64,000 bases of DNA. It comes from Ilex aquifolium (lineage: Eukaryota > Streptophyta > Magnoliopsida > Aquifoliales > Aquifoliaceae). Under the pieces are notes generated by a model. That model ran no database searches and was not told the DNA's origin. It saw only the letters and a program-made list of their open reading frames with translations. Shown here in pieces: positions 56,201 through 64,000 of the stretch. The translations under genes and the position numbers were made by a program. Position 1 is the stretch's first letter. Each line of letters opens with the position of its first letter. Location: positions 31,556,701-31,620,700 of the forward strand of contig OX637399.1 of assembly GCA_951799425.1 (NCBI GenBank). The letters are read 5' to 3'.

Positions 56201-59200
56201 ATTTTCCAAGATGTCCCTCAGATTAGGTAACACCGTTGCTGGGGCTTTCTGCAATCAGATCAAACAACAATTAAAGTTAGTAATGGCATGCATCATAATG
56301 ATCCCAATCTCCATCTGCATGTCAACAAAGTATAATTTGCTTTGTCTATACATTTCTAGCAATAATCACAAGACCAACGAATTTAACCATAGGCTTACAT
56401 CCTTTTCTGTATGAACATCTCTGACAAAGTCCGAATAGAAGTCAATAGCCCGTGACACAGAATCACCATTTAAAACTTCCAGAATCCTGCTAAATGTACT
56501 CGGAAGTGATTTTGTTGCAGTTTCTAGCAGTTCCGACCTTACATTTATTCCCTGAAAACCACAAGAATAACATTTGTGCGTTGGGTCGGAAAACTAACAA
56601 AAAAACAACAAAATTGATGACCATCAGCATCTCGGCGCAAAACCATTACCTGCAATCCTAGAGCTAGACAAGCCTCTGCATATTTAGCTGATGATAGAGC
56701 AGCATTTCTTTTAATATCAGCTTCCTTGCGCTCTAGTTCAGCAAGTTGTTGTTGAGTTTTTTGGACCTGCTTTTTCTGATAAGGGCTTGAAATACACAAT
56801 ACAACCAATCAATTAGAATAATGACTCTAGCCTTAATAAATGCTGCAGTAAAATGTTTTAGATTAAACCATATGTGCTAACTTACATTTCATAATTGACA
56901 TTTTGGACCATTTTCTGAGCAGCCTCACCAAGGTAAATATAGTCCTTCTCAAAAGCTTGCACAATTGCCTCCCAAACTCCCTGTCAAAGGCTAACGTATA
57001 ACTAACACATAAAACCAACATGCGGAGAGACAGAGAGGAGGGAAGTGTCTTTGCAGATCTTACAGCAGCACCTGAAAGCCGGCCAAAAATATTACGGCTT
57101 TCTGGAGTTGACTTCAGAAGAATATCATAGATTTCTTTGGCTTCCAAGTAACCAATCTCTGAAAACAGTAAAAATACATAAATCAGTACTGCATGGCATG
57201 ATTCATTTGCGCTTTCATTTGGACAAATAAATTCCTACTTCTTAACTGGGAAATCCTGAAGGTTTTGTACACAGCCATTTCATGGAAACGCCTTTTTCTA
57301 AGATCGGGCATGATTTTTGCTGTTTCATTATTTGCAATATTTATACATTCTATATGTTCTGATATACAAAATAGTACATCTAATACAACTTAGCACTGGC
57401 AAATGAATTGTAATCTCAGGCTCTCAGCTACCATGCTTGCAATTGGAAGACCACCCTTGCCATCTTGATGCATGGTCTGACTGATAAAGATAAATAGAAG
57501 ACAACTACAGTTTGGTAAAGAATGCCTAATTCTTGAATTGAACTAGTTTGCAGTAGGATCATATATTTTTCTACAATGTTCTAGATCAACACAAGTATAC
57601 AGGCGGGCCTTATTCCAATCATGGTTCAAGGTCACAGTTTCAACCATTGACTCAGAGGGCACTAATACACAACGGCCGCGGCATTGCAGCAGGTATCGGC
57701 CAATACACTCAAAAGTCTAAATAGAAGGCCCAATTTTTTTTAAAAAAAATATGAAAAATTCTAAAAAATATAAATAACAGATTGCATGCATCATAGGTCC
57801 AAAGTACATCCCAACAAACACATGAAACACAGTGAAAATGAAATGTAGGAGTGATACCAGAGCTTTGGAGCCATTCTAAAAAATTAAGAATCACATATCA
57901 AGAAATTGTTAACCTTTAATATATATATATTGTTATGATTATTTTGAGCATATTAGGATTTAATATTAATAATATTTTAAATTAGATATAACAAATAAAT
58001 AAGCACATTGTATCCCAACACTAAAAAAACACAAAAAATTATGTTCATTGATGTATGTCTAATATGAAGTGGAATTATGATATGTCCATTAACGATCAAG
58101 AAAAACAAAACAAATGCATAAAGTTAATATGTGTAGGAGATTACCAAAAAATTACGTAAGATAAGACAAATTAGAAAAAGAAAAAAAAAAACAAAAATTG
58201 AGACAATCAACAATTAAGGGAAGTGAACTCTAGGCCAATGGTCTTTACCCCAGCCTTTGATGTTTAGGTCTGAGAGAGAGAGGGGGGAAGAGAGAGGGAG
58301 AAAGAGGGGGAGAGAGATGAAGATCAACGATGCCATCGAAGCGTTGACAGCTACGTCTCTATAGTGAGACTAGAACAGGTTCACAGATAAGTAAAAAGAG
58401 AAGGAGAAGAAAAGGTTTTTAATTCCAGGCAAATGATACACGATTTTCAGTATATGTTATTAATTTCCCAAAATTTCTGTTAAGATTTATTTATAAGTTT
58501 GGGTCTCACGCTCACTCCAACCCCTATTCTGCTTATATAATGTGAAAGGGGTCCGATTTAAGGTTCAATTCTTGGACAATTGCATTTGGGTTTCTACTAT
58601 TAGGGTTGAAAAATGGCAGAGCATCTTCAGTGATTTTGCTTGTGTGTATTGATTCAATTAAAATGCGAATCGTACGAGTTGAACCAAGTTGCATGAGTTG
58701 TTCTGAGTCATGATGCGAGACTCGTGATATTCCCATAACGTGTATTATTATCAAATTGTTACTGGTCGAGACAAATCCGACTTGGTTGAGTCTTATCGGA
58801 CTTAGTCGATTCTTCGAACCCTATTTCCAATTATTTTCGTTGTGCCATATTATTCTCCGGTGAATGGAAATTGAAAACATTTTGAGTTTTGTACCAGACA
58901 TTTTCTATATTGTTCCCCATTATTCCTTGCATCATTCAACTAGCAAGTGAAAGACATTTTCTATAGACAATTAGCAAGTGAACACATATGGAGTAATTGT
59001 TCGGGAAAAATAAATAAAAAAACATAAAATTTTCCATTATATAGGTGGAGAAAATGGAAAATTGAAACAGAAATACACCATTCCTTCTAGCAATATAACA
59101 GTAAGAAGTTGTAATTAACCTCATTATTTTAATTTGTTAGTTCTTATGCATAAACATAGACATATTTTACTTCAAACAAACATAGGTATACCTATATCCA

Positions 59201-60088
59201 TGTACCTTATTTTCTCAAAGCTTCGAAAAAAAAGGCACAAAATCCAGTGACAATGGCGTGTTTTTACGAAAAGTGAAAATTAATTAAATGAATAAACAAA
59301 CCACACATGAAAAGTAAATTCAACATATCTGCCATCTCATGTCCACACCTATTTGAACTTTGAAGCCCCTGAATCCATGATGTACTTTTCCTACACATCC
59401 TTAGTTTTATTTCTAATGAACCCCTTAAGGAAGGAACCATCTCATCCCTAATTCTTTTCTGGAAGCAACATCTCATCTACAATTGACAAGACTATTCTCC
59501 ATACTTAAATTATAGTTGTGGGTGCTTGTTAACATGAAACTTTTGTTCTCAAAGCTGCTTGTATACCAGACGTGTTTTCCAGCTGTTTCTACTGTATTTC
59601 CTTTTTAATCGTGTCTGCTTTACCCTTCCTATAAAAACAACGAATAATATCAGTCTCCAATCCCTTAAAACTACATAGTTCAGTTCAGCCTGTACTGTTA
59701 CATGCGTCATCAAGCTCCCAATTTCTCTTCCAAAAGAAACAGTGTATAATTCATACCAATATTCACAATTTATGACACAATACATGAATCTTACAAGATT
59801 ACAAACCTTCAGGGTCTAGGGTTTGAAAAAAAGGATCAACGTCCTTGGGCAGCGATGCTAACGCGGACGATATCTTCGTTCTCACCGCCGACAGTCGTTT
59901 TCGGTAATCCGACGGTATTCTCTTCCGATCAACCAACCATTCTTCAATCAAAATCACAAAAATCAACTCAATTACAATACAAAGATTCACCAATCCACTG
60001 CTCGTCGAGAAAGACAGAGAACTTTACCTCCGAGACGAGCGAATGCGACGTCGATAGGTAGATTTCGAATGTCGTCCTGGTTCTGCAT
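53255..60088 (-). CDS. CDK5RAP3-like: CDK5RAP3 (C53)-like ER-phagy/UFMylation factor, 10 exons
   Basis: Exons in coding order: 60088-60028, 59941-59807, 57158-57064, 56980-56886, 56785-56650, 56551-56399, 56248-55682, 55462-55254, 54825-54693, 53386-53255, all GT-AG and in phase, 571 aa. The N-terminus reads [20 protein letters not shown] then [17 protein letters not shown], diagnostic of plant CDK5RAP3. Residues 130-174 form a coiled coil. Residues about 250-400, in one exon, are an acidic disordered segment with three Trp motifs: IDWD at 283-286, IDWD at 294-297, ISWD at 353-356. These match the shuffled ATG8-interacting motifs (IDWG-type) of C53, which also bind UFM1. A second helical region follows to the end. 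C53 works with UFL1 and DDRGK1 at the ER to send stalled-ribosome products to autophagy. Intron 2 is 2.6 kb and intron 9 carries a TIR element. A TATAAAG on the minus strand (60177-60183) is a candidate TATA box. Confidence 0.93.
53736..54475. mobile_element. Inverted-repeat DNA element in CDK5RAP3-like intron 9
   Basis: The left end AGTGGTTTAAAACCCAGCCT (then ggtgggttgacccgg) pairs with the reverse of the right end (AGTTTTTAAACCCGGCCCGA, then catcaacccgg). Subterminal 'accggt / gaaccg' motifs are dense at both ends and the centre is AT-rich. Flanks CATGGGAGC and CATGTGAGA could be a worn 9-bp target duplication. No transposase is seen, so it is non-autonomous. Confidence 0.6.
57240..59806 (-). 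other. Long intron 2 of CDK5RAP3-like gene
   Basis: This is most of the 2.6-kb intron between exons ending at 59807 and starting at 57158. It includes a purine-rich GA/GGGA tract at about 58265-58318 and otherwise AT-rich sequence. I saw no coding exon; several 60-78-codon minus-strand frames inside it have no family features. Confidence 0.55.
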
Positions 60089-60164
60089 TTTCCGGGAAAA
60101 TTTTTTCTCGGGAATTTGATAGTATTGATTTGCAGTTTTGTGTAGACCAAAAATCAGTTTTATT

Positions 60165-60190
60165 TCGCCTCTCTCTCTTTATAGAGTGCG
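60165..60190 (-). promoter_or_regulatory. Candidate TATA box of CDK5RAP3-like gene
   Basis: On the minus strand, CACTCTATAAAGAGAGAGAG lies about 90-100 bases upstream of the start codon, with GA repeats just downstream. Position and sequence fit a plant core promoter with a short leader. Confidence 0.5.
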
Positions 60191-60364
60191 CCATCAAAGC
60201 CAGGCGGGGGTTGGACTGGTGTGAGTAGACGTAGTCTAGGACTCTACGACGTGCTGTCGTGGGCTGGGCCTGGGTGACAAATCAGGACTATAGACTTGGC
60301 CCATATCAGTAGATCAAGTTGTATATTGGCCCATTATCGCCCAGCCCATAGCCTTTGTCAAATA

Positions 60365-60698
60365 TAGGCTGTCAATTGTGTCGGGTAAAGCGGATTCGTA
60401 TAGAGTCTTAGCGAGTTCGTGTCAAAAAATACTTCACACATACGGATTCGTTTATTAATTCGTGTATAATGAATTGTGTCATAACGTGTTCGTGTTGTGT
60501 ATGAACGGGGTATAATTGGTATATAAACGAGTCATGTCGTGTATTTCTTCTGATTGGTTTCACCCATACCTGATTCATTTATTAACCGTGTCGTGTCGGG
60601 TCAGGTCCACTCATTTACTAAATGACTGGTTTAAGAAAAACTAAAACCCTCTAATTTCCTGTCGTGTTAACGAATTATGTCATATTTTGACACCCCTA
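60365..60698 (+). repeat. hAT-like dispersed repeat 'GTGTCG', best-preserved copy, 334 bp
   Basis: Starts TAGGCTGTCAATTGTGTCGG and ends TTTTGACACCCCTA, near-inverted termini. The interior has GTGTTCGTGTTGTGTATGAA, GTCATGTCGTGTATTTC and TCGTGTCGGGTCAGGTCCAC. Flanks GTCAAATA and ATCAAAAA may be a worn 8-bp duplication. It lies 180 bases upstream of the CDK5RAP3-like TATA candidate. Confidence 0.6.
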
Positions 60699-61337
60699 AT
60701 CAAAAATAGAGTTAGTATTCCCGTCAAAATCTGAACTCACTAGGGTTTTGGTCTCCCTTTCGATCTTATTTATCCAAGGTAAATAATTTTTTTTTTCCCA
60801 TCTATTGTTTAACTTGGATATGTGTTTAATGTTCCTCTTTCTTTTCTAGTCATTGTCTTTTGTCATAACCTCTCAATTCGTCGGTGGTGAACACAAAAAA
60901 TAAGAGTGAATTGATCAAATTTTTAAATATTTTTTTATTATGGTGGTTACTTGATTTGAAAAAAATTGTCCATCATAGCAAAAAAAGAAGAAAAAAAGAA
61001 AAAAAGTTTCACAAGAAAAGAGTTTTGAGCTAATGACATTTTACGGTTGAAGGATTTTTCAAAGTTTTATTTTTTCTCTCAAAGATTAAAAACCTTATAT
61101 TACTAGAAATTTTTTTTTTTTTTGGGGAAAAATAATGGTTCGAGATTTCCACGCACAATGACTGCGAGTGGAACAAAGATTTTCCTGTTATGAACAGTAA
61201 AACCTTTGGAACTAACTTAACCATGGTTGAAATTTCATAATCAAGTTTGGGCTTTGCGCTTCGGGTTCGACTACGGTACCGACACCCATTTTTTGGTATG
61301 GTACCGAAAAAATAAAATCAATGGTAGATGTATAAAG
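60699..61337. other. Intergenic, no gene recognised
   Basis: AT-rich sequence with homopolymer runs and no coding region. A 64-codon minus-strand frame at 61030 has no recognisable feature. Confidence 0.6.
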
Positions 61338-61645
61338 AACAACTTCTAACCGTTGATCAAGTCTATCACTTTTTACCGGTTACCCATTGAGCCTTACAAA
61401 TTCATAAAAAAAATTAAAACTCAGACGAAGAAGAAGGAGATTTAAGAAGATGGAGTTGCAGAGTTGTTTTTATCCCTATGAATGTAATGAAGAACTTCCA
61501 ACCGTTGATCAAATGTATCACTTTTTACTGGCTACCACTGAGCCGTACAAATTCATAAAAAGAAAAAAACTCAGACGAAGAAGAAGGAAGAAGAAGGAGA
61601 ACCAAGAAAATGTAGTTGCAGAATTATTTTTATCCCTATGAACCC
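61338..61645 (+). repeat. Imperfect tandem duplication, unit about 155 bp
   Basis: AACTTCTAACCGTTGATCAA (61341) recurs as AACTTCCAACCGTTGATCAA (61493), and GTTGCAGAGTTGTTTTTATC (61455) as GTTGCAGAATTATTTTTATC (61615). The offsets are 152 and 160 bases, so the two copies differ by small indels in a GAAGAAG stretch. A 63-codon frame starting 61450 spans the duplication. It has no known domain and a Lys/Arg run encoded by the GA-rich repeat, so I do not call it a gene. Confidence 0.8.
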
Positions 61646-61699
61646 TTCAAGAGATTATAAAATCATCATCATTTATTAAAACTAAAGTTGAGATTATAG

Positions 61700-63585
61700 T
61701 AAGAGTACTACTTTTGTTGGTTAACATTACCATTTTTTTTGTTAACATTACTATTTTTTTGGTTAACATAACCATTTTTTTTTGTTAAGAGTACCACTTT
61801 TTTAGTTAACATTACCACTATTTTGGTTAATATTATCATTTTTTTTGTTAATATTATCACTGTTTTGGTTAAGAGTACTACTATTTTGGTTAACATTATC
61901 ACTTTTTTTGTTAACATTACCACTGTTTTGGTAAAGAGTACCATTTTTTTGGTTAACATTATCACTATTTTGGTTAAGAGTACCACTTTTTTTGTTAACA
62001 TTAAAATTTTTTTGGTTAAGAGTACCATTTTTTTGGTTAATATTACCACTGTTTAAGTTAAGATTATCACTTTTTTTGTTAATATTACCATTTTTTTTTG
62101 TTAAGATTACAACTTTTTTGGTTAAGAGTACCACTTTTTTTGTTAATGTTACCACTTTTTTGGTTAATATTACCATTTTTTTGGTTAAGAGTACCACTTT
62201 TTTGGTTAACATTATATCTTTTTTTGTTAACATTACCATTGATTAGGTTAACATTACCACTTTTTTGGTTAAGATTACACTTTTTTGGTTAAGAATACCA
62301 TTTTTTTGGTTAACATTACAATTCTTTTGATTAAGATTACCATTTTTTTGGTTAAGATTACACTGTTGAGGTAAGAGTACCATTTTATTGGTTAAAAGTA
62401 CAATTTTTTCGGTTAAGATTACCACTTTTTTGTTAACATTACAACTTTTTTGGTTAACATTACCATTGTTTTGATTAAGAGTACCACTGTTTTGGATAAT
62501 ATTATCATTTTTTTGGTTAATATTACCACTGTTTTGGTTAAGAGTACCACTATTTTGGTTAACATTACCAATTTTTTTGTTAACATTACCACTATTTTGG
62601 TAAAAATTACCACTATTTTGGTAAAAAGTACCATTTTTTTTGTTAACATTACCACTGTTTTGGTTAAGAGTACTACTTTTTTGGTTAACATTACCAATTT
62701 TTTTTGTTAAGAGTACCATTTTTTTGGTTAATATTACCACTGTTTAAGTTAAGATTACCACTTTTTTGGTTAACATTATCACTTTTTTTGTTAAGATTAC
62801 AATTTTTTTGATTACCACTTTTTTTGTTAACATTATCATTGATTAGGTTAATATTACCACTCTTTTGGTTAAGAGTACCACTCTTTTGGTAAACATTACA
62901 TCTTTTTTGGTTAACATTATCATTGATTAGGTTAACATTACCACTCTTTTGGTTAAGATTACACTTTTTTGGTTAAGAGTACCAATTTTTTAGTTAACAT
63001 TACAATTCTTTTGATTAAGATTACCACTTGTTTAGTTAAGATTACATTGTTGAGGTAAGAGTGCCATTTTATTGGTTAAGAGTACAATTTTTTCGGTTAA
63101 GAGTACAATTTTCTCGGTTAAGATTACCACTTTTTTGTTAACATTACAACTTTTTTGGTTAACATTACCATTGATTAGGTTAACATTACCACTCTTTTGG
63201 TTAAAATTACACTTTTTTTAGTTAAAAGTACCATTTTTTTTGTTAACATTACAGTTCTTTTGATTAAAATAACAATTTTTTTGGTTAAGATTACACTGTT
63301 AAGGTAAATGTACCATTTTGTTGGTTAAGAGTACAATTTTTTCAGTTAAGATTACCATTTTTTGGTTAACATTATTATCTTTTGGTTAAGACCATTTTTT
63401 TTGTTAAAATTACACTTTTTTGGTTAAGAGTACTATTTTTTTTGTTAACATTACCAAACTTTTGATTAACATTACCATTTTTTTTTGTTAAGATTACAAT
63501 TTTGAGGTAAGTACCATTTTTTGGGTTAATATTATCATTTTTTTTGTTAATATTACTACTTTTTTAGTTAATATTACCACTTTTT
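61700..63585. repeat. AT-rich minisatellite, about 21-bp units with higher-order structure
   Basis: Roughly ninety degenerate units of two alternating types, GGTTAACATTACCACTTTTTT and GGTTAAGAGTACCACTTTTTT, fill 1.9 kb. Marker variants reveal larger repeats: GATTAGGTTAA occurs at 62241, 62841, 62935 and 63173, and a 'tgttgaggtaagagt'-type unit at about 62365, 63046 and 63296. The order of variant units between markers is shared. Open frames on both strands (Asn/Lys/Val/Leu-rich, 60-165 codons) arise because the unit length is often a multiple of three and stop-poor. They show no real protein feature. Confidence 0.93.
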
Positions 63586-63912
63586 TGGAGCGATCAAGAG
63601 CTGGTAGCGATCAAGAATAGCGACCGGATCTCGACCGATCAAGATCTGGGTAACGATCAAGATTAGCGATCGAACCACGACCGATCAAGAGCAGGTTAGC
63701 GATCAAGAACACCGATCGGGTAGCGATCAAGAGATTGAGATCGATCGGGTAGCGATCAAGAGTGGGATCAAGTAGCGATCAAGAGTGGGATCAAGTGATG
63801 ATCAAGAGTGGGATCAAGTACAGGTTTGCGGTCAAGAGTAGCGATCAAGAGAGTGAGACCGATCGGTGCAGTGGCGATCAAGAGTGGGATCAATGGATGA
63901 TCGCAGCAGCAA
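63586..63912. repeat. GATC-rich tandem array embedded in the AT minisatellite
   Basis: About a dozen copies of GATCAAGA, mostly as GCGATCAAGAGT or ACCGATCAAGA, spaced 15-35 bases apart. They include near-identical tandem blocks of AGCGATCAAGAGTGGGATCA around 63750-63800. GC content rises sharply against the flanking minisatellite, which resumes at about 63940 and runs to the window edge. No coding region. Confidence 0.88.
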
Positions 63913-64000
63913 TCAAAATTAATATATTTAATTAATATTACATTAAAACATTACCATTTTTTGGGTTAACATTACCATTTTTTGGGTTAGAATACAATTT
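63913..64000. repeat. AT-rich minisatellite resumes to window edge
   Basis: After a short AT-rich linker, AACATTACCATTTTTTGGGT occurs twice in tandem. This is the same family as 61700-63585 with a GGG variant, so the array continues beyond this window. Confidence 0.8.

Noticed and set aside
57640-58800. Possible additional transposon in CDK5RAP3-like intron 2
   Set aside because: Some 'cgagtc/gactcg' rich stretches occur near 58650-58800, but I could not define inverted ends or a target duplication.
61450-61641. 63-codon plus-strand frame starting MELQSCFYPYE
   Set aside because: It spans a local tandem duplication; no family, no splice signals, and the basic run comes from a GAAGAAG repeat. 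Kept only as a repeat observation.
61708-62740. Asn/Lys-rich and Val/Ile-rich frames up to 165 codons
   Set aside because: Products of the 21-bp AT-rich repeat, open on both strands, with no protein feature beyond the repeat.
61700-63585. CRISPR-like regular repeat array
   Set aside because: Units are contiguous and degenerate without unique spacers, in a plant nuclear context; this is a minisatellite.

Overview
This is nuclear DNA of a flowering plant, most likely a eudicot. The base composition is AT-rich, genes have many GT-AG introns, and the proteins are plant-specific (SBP-box, MYB-CC, STRUBBELIG-family). Intergenic and intronic DNA is full of SINEs and short inverted-repeat DNA elements, and an insert resembling plant mitochondrial rRNA lies in one intron. 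The species cannot be named from the sequence.

Seven protein-coding genes can be reconstructed exon by exon with consistent splice phases. (1) 4416-6968 (+): MYB-CC transcription factor, PHL5-like, 379 aa. (2) 8127-14624 (+): UBA2C-like protein with two RRMs, 338 aa. (3) 20604-21026 (+): uncharacterised AT-hook-like basic/acidic nuclear protein, 140 aa. (4) 33567-38567 (+): miR156-targeted SPL9/15-type SBP-box factor, 374 aa. (5) 39521-43059 (-): GPATCH11-like G-patch protein, 248 aa. (6) 46519-51970 (+): STRUBBELIG-receptor-family LRR receptor-like kinase, SRF2-like, probably a pseudokinase, 732 aa. (7) 53255-60088 (-): CDK5RAP3/C53-like ER-phagy and UFMylation factor, 571 aa. Genes 4/5 and 6/7 are convergent pairs.

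The rest is repeat-rich. 1-4.4 kb holds MITE-like elements and a SINE fragment. 14.6-20.6 kb holds an Au-type SINE in a probable 3'UTR intron, other SINEs and an inverted pair of hAT-like repeats. 21-33.5 kb is a gene-free block with a 617-bp hAT-type element, Mutator-like MITEs with 9-bp target duplications, and several SINEs. 60.7-64 kb ends in a long AT-rich minisatellite of about 21-bp units with higher-order structure, interrupted by a GATC-rich tandem array. No transposase, reverse transcriptase or capsid coding region was recognised, so every mobile element here looks non-autonomous.

The genes are not an operon-like system. The order PHL5-like, then SRF2-like next to CDK5RAP3-like, recalls Arabidopsis At5g06800/At5g06820/At5g06830 (from memory), suggesting conserved microsynteny with intervening insertions or local gene differences. 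I found no convincing new biological system. The most distinctive structures are the terminal minisatellite/GATC array, the mitochondrial rRNA insert, and the substituted catalytic motif of the SRF kinase.
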